Assembly: GCA_951812895.1 (NCBI GenBank)
Contig: OX638333.1
Span: forward strand, 362,366 to 426,365
Length of the DNA stretch: 64,000 bases
Reading direction: 5' to 3'
Origin: an uncultured Roseovarius sp.
GTDB taxonomy: Bacteria; Pseudomonadota; Alphaproteobacteria; Rhodobacterales; Rhodobacteraceae
Of this stretch, positions 1 to 9,174 are shown in pieces; within the stretch, counting starts at the first letter, position 1; each line of letters starts with the position of its first letter. A program made the position numbers and the translations under genes. The notes beneath the pieces are model-generated. The model searched no databases. It saw nothing but the letters and a program-made list of their open reading frames with translations, and had not been told where the DNA came from.

Positions 1-810
1 GCAATCGGGATCCATTGATTTAAGCGATGCCAGGAGACCAGTCATTTTGACTTTCACGTCCGAGGGCAGTTCCGAACGCACAACAAACGGTCCTTCGGGG
101 ATCGGCTTGGACTGCCAGATCTGCACCAGGTCATTCATATCGATCAGTCCGGCATCGACGGCTTTGCGCAGGGCACCGGAGTTGTAGCCGTCTTCCCATT
201 CACCCAGACCATCCGCCCAGGTCACGCCGCCATGCACGTCGCCATTGTTCACGGCCACGATTGTTTGCTCATGGCCGCCTGTGAACTTCACTTCTTCAAA
301 GTAATCGCCTGAGGTCATGGTCGAACCGGTTGCTTCAGGGATTTCGATGGAGGGGATCAGGAAACCCGATGTAGAGTTGGGATCACCAAAGCCGAAAACT
401 TTGCCCTTCATGTCTTCCAGCGAAGTGATGCCGCTGTCCTTGCGCGCAAAGCCAACTGAGTAATAGCCAAACCCGCCATCATTGTTGACCTTGACCAGGA
501 TTGGCTCGACCGCGTCGGGATCGCTCAGATAAGTCTTTGCATAGCCGGAGGCACCCAGCCAGGCCATATCGATCGTGCCACCCAGAAGTCCCTGGATCAC
601 GCCGTTGTAATCGGCAGGTGCGAACAGTTTGGTTTCAACACCCAGTAGATCTTCGGTCATGGTACGCAGGCATTCATTGCTGTTCAGACGGTCCTGAGCG
701 TTCTCGCCGCCCAGAATTCCGATGCGGAACTCAGTGATCTTGCCGTCTTCGGCGACAACCGGAGCCGACAGAAAGGTAGTTGCCAGCATGGCAGCAATCA
801 GTTTTTTCAT
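1..810 (-). CDS. phnD: Phosphonate ABC transporter substrate-binding protein PhnD (partial, 3' end beyond window)
   Basis: Periplasmic binding protein of a phosphonate/phosphate-ester ABC importer. The 270 visible codons begin with a Sec-type signal peptide (about residues 1-20) and contain the PhnD-family anion-binding loop DPNSTSGF, with STSG at residues 146-149. The ATG at 810 is preceded by AGGAG at good spacing. It lies 53 bases downstream of phnC on the same strand, so the two are probably one operon, and the permease phnE would be expected beyond the left edge. The family assignment is firm, but the natural ligand (alkylphosphonate, phosphite or phosphate ester) cannot be read from sequence. 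The C-terminus is cut by the window edge. Confidence 0.93.
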   Translation of the reverse strand, partial: MKKLIAAMLATTFLSAPVVAEDGKITEFRIGILGGENAQDRLNSNECLRTMTEDLLGVETKLFAPADYNGVIQGLLGGTIDMAWLGASGYAKTYLSDPDAVEPILVKVNNDGGFGYYSVGFARKDSGITSLEDMKGKVFGFGDPNSTSGFLIPSIEIPEATGSTMTSGDYFEEVKFTGGHEQTIVAVNNGDVHGGVTWADGLGEWEDGYNSGALRKAVDAGLIDMNDLVQIWQSKPIPEGPFVVRSELPSDVKVKMTGLLASLKSMDPDC

Positions 811-863
811 TTTAGTTCTCCTGTGGTTAAGCCCCGTCATTGGTATCATTGGAGCATGGTCCC

Positions 864-1664
864 TCAGGCCGGGACGGCCTGAGGCAACGGATGGTGAATT
901 TCAGTTGATGTTGTGGCTTCACTAAAGCTCGCATCGGCGCCGTAGATATCGCGGGCCACCGATGTGGTCAGTTGCTCCGGTGTCCCGTCAAACACGATCC
1001 TGCCTGCGCGCATCCCGATCACACGGTCGCAATAACGTCGCGCGGTATCGAGCGTGTGCAGGTTGGCAATGACCATACGCCCGTCTTCTTCATGGATACG
1101 ACGTAGTGTCTCCATGACCACCTGCGCATTCATCGGATCAAGGCTGGCAATCGGCTCGTCGGCCAAAATGATCCTTGGGTCCTGCATCAACGCCCGGGCA
1201 ATCGCGACCCGTTGTTGCTGGCCACCCGACAAGGCCTCGGCCCGTTTGGAGGCATTTTCCGCAATGCCAAGGCGGTCCAGAATATCGATCGCCAGGTGAA
1301 TGTCGTTATTCGGATACAGATTGAACAAGGTCGCCAAAGTGGATCGGCGGTTCAACGTGCCGTGCAGAACGTTTGAAACCACATCCATACGTGGAACAAG
1401 ATTGAACTGCTGAAAGATCATTGCGCATTGCGACTGCCAGGCGCGTTTGTCTGACCCGCGCAGCGAGAGAATGTCCTGCCCCTCGAAGATGACACGACCT
1501 TCGGTCGCATCAGTCATCCTGTTCAAGATGCGCAAAAGGGTGGATTTTCCCGCTCCAGAGCGACCGATGATGCCGATCATGGCTGGTGTTCTAACTTCGA
1601 AACTGGCCGCGTCGACAGCCGTATTGCTGCCGAAGCTCTTCGATAAATTGTCGATGTGCAGCAT
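864..1664 (-). CDS. phnC: Phosphonate ABC transporter ATP-binding protein PhnC
   Basis: Cytoplasmic ATPase that energises phosphonate import, 266 residues as usual for PhnC. It has a Walker A motif (GRSGAGKST, about residues 34-42), a Q-loop (FQQFNLV), the ABC signature [15 protein letters not shown] and a Walker B ending ILADEP. The text [20 protein letters not shown] after Walker B is typical of the PhnC branch. It is the first gene of the leftward phnC-phnD unit. No convincing Pho box was found upstream, only one half-site-like TGTCACAT on the minus strand near 1737-1744. Confidence 0.93.
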   Translation of the reverse strand: MLHIDNLSKSFGSNTAVDAASFEVRTPAMIGIIGRSGAGKSTLLRILNRMTDATEGRVIFEGQDILSLRGSDKRAWQSQCAMIFQQFNLVPRMDVVSNVLHGTLNRRSTLATLFNLYPNNDIHLAIDILDRLGIAENASKRAEALSGGQQQRVAIARALMQDPRIILADEPIASLDPMNAQVVMETLRRIHEEDGRMVIANLHTLDTARRYCDRVIGMRAGRIVFDGTPEQLTTSVARDIYGADASFSEATTSTEIHHPLPQAVPA

Positions 1665-2047
1665 GAACTTCCCCCGAAGACTTGCCGCCGCAATAAGAGG
1701 GTCATGAATCAGCTAGATGAATAATATTTTACTTTTATGTGACAATTGAAATTATTTCGTCAGGACTTCTCTGGCAGATAGTGAGAAAAACTGATCGCCA
1801 AGTCACCCCAATCAGGAATTGGACGCAGTGGCTCACAAACTTCCAGGCAGTAACCGCAAAGCACAAATGCGGAACTTTAGACCAAACGCCACTGCTGACT
1901 GGAAGGTTCGGACGTATCGGTGACCTCATAGCGAGCGAACGCTAAAGGTCGATTTGCGTGCGTAATGTGGCTGTTCATAACCAGCGCAGCATTTGTGAGT
2001 AATGGGATGTACCGGCTGCTTCACCCAGCAGGTTAAGCCCGGCTGCA
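1665..2047. other. Intergenic region with probable deletion junction
   Basis: No supported gene. The stretch separates leftward phnC from the rightward amidohydrolase remnant. Short open frames here (for example 1739-1945) match no family I recognise and lack a ribosome-binding site. The part next to phnC is AT-rich and probably holds its promoter. Recognisable amidohydrolase coding sequence begins abruptly at about 2048, so a deletion or rearrangement breakpoint probably lies between about 1950 and 2048. No insertion-sequence inverted repeats were found at it. Confidence 0.5.
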
Positions 2048-2706
2048 AGGGCGAGCCATTGCATCAACCGAAACGCTTTGCCGAACTTGCTGCCGAGTTT
2101 GACAGGCGAAGCTTTCAGATCAGTGTGCATGCGATCGGGGATGGCACAGTGCGGACTGTGCTGGATGGGTATGAGACCGCACGCACGGCCAACGGTGCGC
2201 GCGACAGTCGCCACCGGGTCGAGCATATCGAACTGATCAATCCGGCAGACTTGCCGAGATTGGCCGAACTCGGCGTTGTAGCCTCTGTCATGCCACCGCA
2301 TCCGCCGGGGTGTGAATTTCCCATGGAACCTACCGCAACCATAATTGGCGCAGATGAATGGCGAAATGCTTATCTATGGCGTGGTCTGCAAGAGGCCGGC
2401 GCTCCGATCTGTTTTTCTTCCGATTGGCCAATTGCCTCATTGGCACCTTTGACAGGTATCACCTACGTAATGCAGCGCTCCGTTTGGTGTGATGGTCTGA
2501 GTGATCAACGATTGAGCTTCGAAGAAACTTTGGCTGCATATACATCAGGTGGCGCTTACGCAGCTTTGAGAAACGACCTGGGGCGCATTGTGCCGGGGCT
2601 CCGCGCCGACATCGTTATGTTGGATCGTGAATTGACAGAAGCAAACGCCGGTCAAGCACAAGTCGTCTTAACGATTTGCGACGGCGCAATCAGCTACGAA
2701 ATTTAA
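2048..2706 (+). pseudogene. YtcJ-type amidohydrolase, C-terminal remnant
   Basis: Matches only the C-terminal part of the Amidohydro_3/YtcJ-like amidohydrolases, which are normally about 540 residues. Visible family features are ISVHAIGDGTV, the RHRVEHIE metal-site segment, the FSSDWPIASL segment and the terminal PGLRADIVMLDRE region. About 300 N-terminal residues, including the first metal-binding HxH, are missing, and the reading frame upstream of 2048 has no family character. An open frame extends back to 2002, but its first 15 or so residues look random. The remnant ends 20 bases before the aldehyde dehydrogenase, so the two were probably once co-transcribed. It is unlikely to be catalytically competent. 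Confidence 0.8.
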
Positions 2707-2726
2707 ACGCTAAGAGGTACCCAAAG

Positions 2727-4172
2727 ATGGATATTCAAACGCGCGATGAAACCCTGTTTTTTGAGGGCGATTGGACGATGGGTGAAGGGGACCTCATCTT
2801 GACCCCGATTGATCCATCAACAGGTGAAGTATTAGGGCAGCTTAGAACTGCAAGCGCTGCTCAGGCGGAACAGGCTGCAGAGGCGGCTGCCCGGGCCTAT
2901 CCGGGGTGGAAAATGACGGCTTCGTCTGAGCGTGCAACCTATCTGCGAGGGTTCGTCAAAGGTTTGGCCAAGAGGCAAGACCGCTTGGTTGACATCCAGA
3001 TGCGTAACAACGGAAAACCACGGATTGAAGCCGAAATCGATGTGAGCGATGCCATCGCCACATTCGAGTATTACTCCGAGTTGGCCGATAAGTTGGATGC
3101 GCGTCAAGATGCCCGCGTGGAACATGCGGGAAACGAACATTTCGGAATGGTTCGCCATGAACCGGTTGGCCCGGTCGGGATGATTGTTCCGTGGAATTTC
3201 CCCTTGGTTACAAGTGCGTGGAAGATCGCCCCGGCGCTTGCCGCCGGATGTACAGCGGTCATGAAGACTTCGGAAATGACCCCGTTAGCCGAGCTTGTCT
3301 ATGGCGAGATCGCACAGGAGATTGGCCTGCCCGCGGGTGTGCTCAACATTGTGACAGGTGCAATGGCAGTCGGCGAGGCGCTGACGGCGTCGCGCGCCTT
3401 CCGCAAAATCTCGTTCACCGGGTCGAACATGGTGGGCGCGAAGGTGATGGAGGCCATTGCCTCCCGCTGCTTGCCCCTGTCACTGGAACTGGGCGGCAAG
3501 GCACCGATTATTGTCACAGAAGACGTCGTTATCGATCATGCAGTCGATTGCATAATTGGCGGCATCTTCTTCAATGCAGGGCAGATGTGCTCTGCTACGT
3601 CACGACTGTTGGTGCACCGTTCGATCGAGTCAGACCTGATCGAGGCATTGATTGCAAAGACCGAATCTCTGGTCACGGCTTCACCCTTTGCCGAGACTTG
3701 CGATATGGGCCCCATGACCACCCGCGCACAATACTCCAAGGTGCGTGAATACCTAGCGCGTGCACAGGCGGACGGGCTGGAATGTGTCACAGGCGGCTTC
3801 GGTCCGGAGGCGACAGGGAATTTCGTTCCCCCGACAATCTATCGTAACGTGCCGCATGACAATCCAATCTGGATTGAAGAGATATTTGGCCCAGTTCTGA
3901 CCACCACACGCTTTGAAACGGATGAAGAGGCGCTGACCCTGGCAAATGCCACCGAATACGGTTTGGTGGGCACGGTAGTGTCCGATGACGAAGCACGCGC
4001 CAGAACGTTAGCCAATGGCATAGAAGCGGGCCAGATTTGGGTAAATACACCTCAGGTGGTCTATCCCGAAAGTGCCTGGGGTGGCTTCAAAAGCAGCGGT
4101 ATTGGAAGAGAACTAGGCCCATGGGGTCTAGCTGGGTATCAGGGCGTCAAACATATTACCTCTGCCAATTAA
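2727..4172 (+). CDS. Betaine-aldehyde-type (aminoaldehyde) dehydrogenase
   Basis: NAD(P)-dependent aldehyde dehydrogenase, 481 residues, full length. The general-base Glu is at about residue 254 in LSLELGGK and the nucleophile Cys at about 288 in FNAGQMCSATSR. The GQ-CSATSR context is that of betaine-aldehyde and 4-trimethylaminobutyraldehyde dehydrogenases. PWNFPLV and the FTGS cofactor motif are also present. I prefer the ATG at 2727 to an in-frame upstream start at 2676, which would lie inside the amidohydrolase remnant. Substrate is inferred: an amino- or trimethylammonio-aldehyde would suit the betaine theme of the window. Loss of the upstream partner raises the question whether it is still expressed from its original promoter. 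Confidence 0.88.
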   Translation: MDIQTRDETLFFEGDWTMGEGDLILTPIDPSTGEVLGQLRTASAAQAEQAAEAAARAYPGWKMTASSERATYLRGFVKGLAKRQDRLVDIQMRNNGKPRIEAEIDVSDAIATFEYYSELADKLDARQDARVEHAGNEHFGMVRHEPVGPVGMIVPWNFPLVTSAWKIAPALAAGCTAVMKTSEMTPLAELVYGEIAQEIGLPAGVLNIVTGAMAVGEALTASRAFRKISFTGSNMVGAKVMEAIASRCLPLSLELGGKAPIIVTEDVVIDHAVDCIIGGIFFNAGQMCSATSRLLVHRSIESDLIEALIAKTESLVTASPFAETCDMGPMTTRAQYSKVREYLARAQADGLECVTGGFGPEATGNFVPPTIYRNVPHDNPIWIEEIFGPVLTTTRFETDEEALTLANATEYGLVGTVVSDDEARARTLANGIEAGQIWVNTPQVVYPESAWGGFKSSGIGRELGPWGLAGYQGVKHITSAN

Positions 4173-4755
4173 GTATTTTGCAGGTAGCCGCCAGTGTCGG
4201 CTTTCTGCATTTTTGGCTATTTAGACATCTCGCAGCATTTGATAAAATGGGCTCTCGCCTGCCATTCTCTGCATTTTGGGCCAATGACGGATTTGTACGC
4301 ACAAGTAACCCTTCGCGCGGGCAATTTCATCGTCAGCGCCTTCTCGGATAAAACGGATCATGGACTTTCTTGCTCGCGGGCTTCCTTTCCCTGTTCCGCG
4401 GAAATTTTTTCCTGTTATTTTGAGAAAAGGGAAACACTCTTTAACATACTGTAAACGCGCTGGGAATCCGGGCGCATTTTACCGGATTCTGACCAAATCG
4501 ACCCGAAATAGCAGTTTTTCCCTGTTAAACAGGGAATAAGACCTGAGACCGGTTCGCCCCAGACTGCAACCGCCACCACTTAAACACCTCACAATCCACG
4601 TGGCAGTTTTCGCGGTTGATGCGGCAACTCAAAACGCAAGCAACCACTTCGCGATTACCGACAATGTCGATTGTCAGGCCAGAAAATCCGATGAATTGGA
4701 CTCACCCGCACCAGAGTGCAATCATGGGGTCATCGTTTAATCCCCGGGGGCGCAG
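4173..4755. other. 583-base intergenic region with dispersed TTCCCTGTT elements
   Basis: No convincing gene. The stretch holds several copies or near-copies of the 9-mer TTCCCTGTT: one near 4388 (TTTCCCTGTTCC), a degenerate one near 4410 (TTTTCCTGTT), an inverted AAAAGGGAAA near 4425, and a perfect palindromic pair at 4518-4536. From memory, this style of spaced TTCCCTGTT repeat is common in alphaproteobacterial intergenic DNA near mobile-element scars, but I cannot verify that here. The region probably also carries the promoter of the exported protein gene at 4756. Confidence 0.5.
4518..4536. repeat. Perfect 19-base palindrome TTCCCTGTT-A-AACAGGGAA
   Basis: Two inverted 9-mers around a single central base. 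It is the best-conserved member of the TTCCCTGTT family in this gap. It could be a protein-binding site or part of a dispersed repeat. It lies 220 bases upstream of the next gene, which argues against a simple repressor operator for that gene. Confidence 0.75.
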
Positions 4756-5601
4756 ATGAATTCTATTTCCAGGACCTTAGCGACAGGCCTTTGCCTGACA
4801 GCACTTAGCAGCTTTGCGGCCTATGCCGATGGCGTCGATCCGATGTTTGATGCCAATGGCAGCTACATTGACGAAATTGAGATCATTGACGACGTGACGC
4901 TGCCATCGGGTGGAACCTATGCGATGCTTTTGATGGAAGATCAGCATTTGAAATTTTTCGTCGACCCGGACGCCATCTATGTGATGATGGACGAAAACAA
5001 CCCAATCATTGTCCAGAAAACTCCATTCTATGGCTTTTGGGTCAGCACCCAATCTGTTGACATCGCCGATTGGCCCGCCTGCGCCTACGAAGTGCAGGAC
5101 GAACATGGCACGCCTTTCCAAGCGCATGGAACGTTGACATGGACCAACACAGGCATCGCCGAAAACGGTTACGAGTTGGCGTTCACGATCGACCTTGGGA
5201 CATGCGGCGACGCCCAACAACCCTGGGCCTTCAGCCGGGCTGCGATAGAGATGTCGGGTCTATCTGGCGTGCCTCATGATGATATTGAACCTGAGTGGAC
5301 CCACACTGTAGTCGAAGCGGATGGCGAAGAATATGTGGTCGAACTGGGCGAATACGGGGCGACGCTGACCTCCGTCAATCTGCGCGAGATTGTCGTCGCA
5401 ATTGACGATACAACAAACGAAGTCGTTACCGAGCATGAAGTTTTTGGAATGCACCCGGATTGCACAGCCTCAAGCTGGTATTATGGGATTGGAACATGGT
5501 CATGGGCCAATGGTGGATTTATCGTGGGCTTTGACGATGTAGGCTTTTCCTTCCCGCGTCAGGACGCGCCGGTTGACGACGAATCTCGGTGCCGGATGTA
5601 A
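4756..5601 (+). CDS. Exported hypothetical protein with CAYEVQD-type motif
   Basis: 281 residues with an N-terminal signal peptide (MNSISRTLATGL... to about residue 25, AYA|DG). The rest is acidic and rich in Trp, Tyr and beta-type sequence, with Cys in pairs (ACAYEVQD, DLGTCGD, HPDCTAS, SRCRM) that suggest disulfides. The segment ACAYEVQDEHG...GTLTWTN aligns with PCSYAINDPYG...GTVRITWQG in the exported protein encoded at 6393-7622, which points to a shared, uncharacterised extracellular domain. I do not recognise a named family. The ATG at 4756 follows a weak GGGGGCGC-type ribosome-binding sequence. Confidence 0.75.
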   Translation: MNSISRTLATGLCLTALSSFAAYADGVDPMFDANGSYIDEIEIIDDVTLPSGGTYAMLLMEDQHLKFFVDPDAIYVMMDENNPIIVQKTPFYGFWVSTQSVDIADWPACAYEVQDEHGTPFQAHGTLTWTNTGIAENGYELAFTIDLGTCGDAQQPWAFSRAAIEMSGLSGVPHDDIEPEWTHTVVEADGEEYVVELGEYGATLTSVNLREIVVAIDDTTNEVVTEHEVFGMHPDCTASSWYYGIGTWSWANGGFIVGFDDVGFSFPRQDAPVDDESRCRM

Positions 5602-5763
5602 CGCAGTCTATCGCCCTGAATATGCTGGTTCGTTACGCGACTTCCGTTGTGAAAGTCAGTCGCTTTGCGAAACAGCCCACAAAATTCGCAAAAATACTTG
5701 CGCTTCGGCGTCGCCGTGCACATTTAGAGTATACCAAAAAAAAGGCCGCTCTAACGGTCGACA

Positions 5764-5811
5764 ACAGGTGAGACAGCATCGAAAACGATGCCAATGCGAA
5801 AGGTCACCTGT
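5764..5811 (+). ncRNA. Candidate structured RNA element (nested stem-loop) in a 350-base gap
   Basis: Outer stem ACAGGTGA (5764-5771) pairs perfectly with TCACCTGT (5804-5811). Inside it, GCATCG (5776-5781) pairs with CGATGC (5786-5791) across an AAAA loop. The whole lies about 140 bases upstream of the start at 5952, in a gap (5602-5951) with no gene. There is no T-run after it, so it does not look like an intrinsic terminator. It could be a 5' leader structure, a small RNA piece or a palindromic protein site. I do not recognise it as a known riboswitch class. The rest of the gap shows nothing further. Confidence 0.4.
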
Positions 5812-5951
5812 GTGATCGAGCAGAATTTCCGAGACATATACTAACTAAATTGGGTTGGTCCGCCAGGGTGGCGCGGAAAGGCCCCACCAAAGCACTTGTT
5901 AATCCCGGTGCGATCCAGGATCGTCGCCTCACGTATCTCAAGGAGACCTTT

Positions 5952-6356
5952 ATGCGCATTGCAACCCAGTCAGCACTTCTATCCCTTTCACTCGCAGCCA
6001 CAGTACCAGCGGCAGCTTTTGGTGAAGAAGGTGAAACATGGAACTGTCGAAACGTCGATTTTGAAATCAGCTGTGCCGACGGAACATGTGCAAGCGCAGA
6101 ATCCCATACACCTATGGATATCCATCTCAGCCAGGACGAGGTCAGCTGGTGTGCTTATTCAGGTTGCTGGACAGGCGCGCCAAGTGCGGTTGTGTCATCC
6201 GGTCCGTTTGAAACTTATTTCGGACTGGCCCTGACAAACAGCGCCGCCCCGGACGATGTTGCAAATGTTACAGTTGTCATCGACAAAAGCACCAATGCAG
6301 CCACGGTGGCAGCCGCCGGACAATACGCAACACCTGCAACCTGCGAACTGAACTGA
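5952..6356 (+). CDS. Small exported cysteine-rich hypothetical protein
   Basis: 134 residues. The start is the ATG at 5952 with an AAGGAG sequence 7 bases upstream, not the earlier in-frame starts of a longer frame. Signal peptide of about 22 residues (ending AAAFG). The mature part has six Cys (WNCRNVDFEISCADGTCAS, SWCAYSGCWTG, ATCELN), which suits disulfide-stabilised periplasmic or secreted folding. No family recognised. It lies between two other exported unknowns. Confidence 0.75.
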   Translation: MRIATQSALLSLSLAATVPAAAFGEEGETWNCRNVDFEISCADGTCASAESHTPMDIHLSQDEVSWCAYSGCWTGAPSAVVSSGPFETYFGLALTNSAAPDDVANVTVVIDKSTNAATVAAAGQYATPATCELN

Positions 6357-6392
6357 CAACCCAAAGGTCATCAGTTCAGAGATTGTGAGTGA

Positions 6393-7622
6393 TCAGTTTG
6401 TTCCGCTGACAACCTGCACGGCTATTGATGCGGTTACCCCCGGCGCATTCTTAAACGAAAGCATCAGGTAGGCCGTGCCCGTACCGCGGCCTGTCGATGT
6501 CAGCTGACCTGCAAAATTGCCTTCATTGTGGTTGTTGCTGTCAATCGGCCATTCCACAACTTCGATCAGATCATAGGGATCGCCACTGACGTCATCGATA
6601 ATCACATTCTCGGCGAAATCTTGATGATAGGAATGGTCTAAAGATGTACCGTCATCGAATTTTGCACTTACGTAAATAGCCGGTACGATGTCGAGTTGCG
6701 AAACGGTGTATGCCGGATCTGAGCGGCTGATCGGAAGAATGTAAGATTGCAATGCCAACGAACCGCTAACTGGAGCTTTCACTTGCGGAATGGCACTCAC
6801 GACAGTGGCAGATACCGAAGCGGTCACATGCGGGGCGTCGCGAAAGGACACATACAACTGCGCCGTTCCCACACCATTGCCGGTTGATGTCAACTGTGCC
6901 GCGTATTGGCCAAGACCGGGATTGTTGCTGTCAATATCCCAGTAATTGATCTGGATGATGTCATTGGGATCACCGGACACATCGTCAAATACGATATTGG
7001 CGGCCTGGAATTTCTTGTAATCATAATCCTGCCTGGTGCCGTCCGAAAACTCCACTTCCAGGTATATTGCCGGATTCTTATCGAGCCCCTGAACTGTATA
7101 GGCCGGGTCATCATAACTCAGCGGAATTCGATCTGACTGAAGGCCAAGTGTGGCCGCGACCGGAACCACTGGATCGTTAGCCTGCGGATTCCATTCGTAT
7201 TGTGCGACGACATCAAACTGAATGTCGTGGCTGTCACAACTCCAGGTTTGCATGGAAAACTGGTCAGAGCCTTGCCAGGTGATGCGAACAGTGCCCCATT
7301 CTGTTGCGACATGGCCGTATGGATCATTGATTGCGTAGCTACAGGGGGTCGTCAGTTCATCAGGCAACTCAACGGTAAAGTATCCTTCGTAGACACCCTT
7401 GGACCAATCTCCCCGGCTTCCCTCAGGATTATTGATGTAGTAGATGACCTCTCCTTCTTCATTCGGCCAAACCCACACCGTGTCATCGCCAACGGTTTTT
7501 TCAAAGCTGATCTCGCCCCACTTATCGCCGTGTGGTCCGATAACGTTATAATAACCATCGGCCAAAACGGGACTTGAAAGTGCCAGCATCGTGGCAGTCG
7601 ACATACCTAACAGTTTCTTCAT
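6393..7622 (-). CDS. Exported protein with two tandem beta-sandwich-like repeats
   Basis: 409 residues with a signal peptide (ending VLADG). The N-terminal part (about 25-150) contains the PCSYAINDPYG...GTVRITWQG motif also found in the protein at 4756. The rest is two tandem repeats of about 118 residues (about 157-275 and 287-405). Each contains DDVSGDP, an IDSNN motif, QLTSTG and a V-A-V-type closing strand, and each looks like an Ig-like beta-sandwich. Function unknown. An adhesin-like or extracellular binding role is possible by architecture only. It is convergent with the small Cys-rich gene upstream. Confidence 0.78.
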   Translation of the reverse strand: MKKLLGMSTATMLALSSPVLADGYYNVIGPHGDKWGEISFEKTVGDDTVWVWPNEEGEVIYYINNPEGSRGDWSKGVYEGYFTVELPDELTTPCSYAINDPYGHVATEWGTVRITWQGSDQFSMQTWSCDSHDIQFDVVAQYEWNPQANDPVVPVAATLGLQSDRIPLSYDDPAYTVQGLDKNPAIYLEVEFSDGTRQDYDYKKFQAANIVFDDVSGDPNDIIQINYWDIDSNNPGLGQYAAQLTSTGNGVGTAQLYVSFRDAPHVTASVSATVVSAIPQVKAPVSGSLALQSYILPISRSDPAYTVSQLDIVPAIYVSAKFDDGTSLDHSYHQDFAENVIIDDVSGDPYDLIEVVEWPIDSNNHNEGNFAGQLTSTGRGTGTAYLMLSFKNAPGVTASIAVQVVSGTN

Positions 7623-7659
7623 TTTTCTCCCCTAATTTTTTCTAATGGATTTTTTTCGC

Positions 7660-8238
7660 TCAGATTCCGTCCCGCAAATCTATAAGAAGGGTCCGGATGG
7701 CGGTGCTTTGTTCTTCGCTCAAACGATCGGAACCGCAGACATAATTGCTAAGTGCATTATCGTCCCACGCATGCCTTTCGATCATGCATGGATCTATTGC
7801 GATCTGGCGGCAAATTTTGTCTGGTTGTTTGTGATAGTTTACATCAGCAAATACTGAACTGACCCGATCCGCCTCTTGCTGAGCCAGCATTCGGCTTGGC
7901 TGCGACTTGGGATGGAAGCAACCCTGCTCAGCCGGGAACCCGTCTTCGCATTTCTCTGGGTTGGGTCCAACCAGCGCCAAAACGGAATGAGAGAACTCCA
8001 TCGCTCCGTCAATCCCACGGGTAATTTTTGCAGAAAACACATTTTCTGAGTCGGCACAAAACCCAAGCCCATAAGTTTGCTCGAATTGATAAGTCTGAAA
8101 TGTGGAATAATCTCTCGATGTGACGCCTCCTGGGAAACAGCCCGTCAGTGCCAGTACAAGGCAGAGTAAGCTGAGTGTCTTAGCTTTGACAGGCAAGCTT
8201 GCTGCTGAATTTTTCAAAGCTTCAAAGCTGAGCGACAT
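7660..8238 (-). CDS. Putative lipoprotein of unknown function
   Basis: 192 residues from the ATG at 8238. A TTG immediately upstream is in frame but less likely, and AGGAG sits 6 bases before the ATG. A hydrophobic stretch ending LALTGC at about residues 28-33 is a good lipobox, so the mature protein would be lipid-anchored at that Cys. Several further Cys (FCADSE, EKCEDGF, GCFHP, ICRQ, PCMIE, YVCGS) suggest disulfides in the periplasm. No family recognised. Confidence 0.72.
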   Translation of the reverse strand: MSLSFEALKNSAASLPVKAKTLSLLCLVLALTGCFPGGVTSRDYSTFQTYQFEQTYGLGFCADSENVFSAKITRGIDGAMEFSHSVLALVGPNPEKCEDGFPAEQGCFHPKSQPSRMLAQQEADRVSSVFADVNYHKQPDKICRQIAIDPCMIERHAWDDNALSNYVCGSDRLSEEQSTAIRTLLIDLRDGI

Positions 8239-8466
8239 CAACTACTCCTTTCGAATAGGACAAGCCATCGTCTGCTTCAGGAAAATCAACGCCCCCCAGA
8301 GCTGGCAAGCCTCGGCAGGCATCGAGCATCGGATCCCACCAAACCTAGCAGGAACTAATTTCTTAGTTTCCGCACTTCAGTAAAGATCAGGATGGACGTA
8401 AACCGCAGAAATAGCAAAACAATTCAAACAGACCCGAATTGGTGGCAGGCTTCAACTTACGTGTCT

Positions 8467-9174
8467 TCAGAATATGGATTCCAGACGGCTATTGACCAAA
8501 ATCTCAGCAACAGCCGCATTTTCCGGCAGACTCAGCGCATAATCCACCGTCTGGGCGATCACCTCTGGATCGATTTTGAATTGGTTTGGTGGTGCATCCA
8601 GACCGGCGATCATCTGGGTATCCACCAGACCGGGACAAATTGCGGTTGCACGCACCCCATCGCTCCAACCTTCGTGCCGGGTTGCGTGAGTCAATGAAAG
8701 CGCGGCGAATTTTGACGCCGAATATCCGAGCATTGAACCATCCATCAGCCGTTTGCCTGCCATGGATACGATGTTTATCGCCCGGCCATGGCCGCTGGCA
8801 CGCAATGATGGCATGACCGCGCGCATCAGGCGCAATGGCCCCATAAAGTTTACCTGCCACAGGGCCTCGTAATCTTCATCGGCAGCCTCTGCCAGATTGG
8901 TAACAATATCGATGCCCGCATTCATTACGATGCCATCGATCCGCCCAAAATGCTCATTCGTCCGGGCAACCCAATCGTCTGAGGTTTTGGCATCTGTCGC
9001 ATCCCAACGTGCGACCAGCGTGTCATCGCTGTAATCTGCTGCATTGATGGCCTTTGGGTCGCGCACCCCAAGGCTCAACTTATACCCGCGTTCTGCAAGT
9101 AATTTTCCGATTGACTGGCCGATCCCCCGACTGGCACCGGAAATCATGATGACCCGTCCATCTGGCACTAACAT
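8467..9174 (-). CDS. Short-chain dehydrogenase/reductase
   Basis: NAD(P)-dependent SDR of 235 residues. The cofactor motif GASRGIG is at residues 13-19, NAG at 85-87, and the catalytic triad is Ser137, Tyr151, Lys155 (YSASK). I chose the ATG at 9174 because GGGAGG lies 7 bases upstream. A longer frame to 9243 adds residues without family character. It is the last gene of the leftward catabolic block that starts with hpaC-like at 14682, so it probably oxidises or reduces a ketone or alcohol intermediate of that pathway. Substrate unknown. Confidence 0.85.
   Translation of the reverse strand: MLVPDGRVIMISGASRGIGQSIGKLLAERGYKLSLGVRDPKAINAADYSDDTLVARWDATDAKTSDDWVARTNEHFGRIDGIVMNAGIDIVTNLAEAADEDYEALWQVNFMGPLRLMRAVMPSLRASGHGRAINIVSMAGKRLMDGSMLGYSASKFAALSLTHATRHEGWSDGVRATAICPGLVDTQMIAGLDAPPNQFKIDPEVIAQTVDYALSLPENAAVAEILVNSRLESIF

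Noticed and set aside
1730-1750. Possible Pho box (TGTCACAT on the minus strand) upstream of phnC
   Set aside because: Only one half-site is present; the second repeat expected 11 bases away was not found.
1739-1945. 68-codon open frame on the plus strand
   Set aside because: No ribosome-binding site, no family resemblance, and it overlaps the probable phnC promoter.
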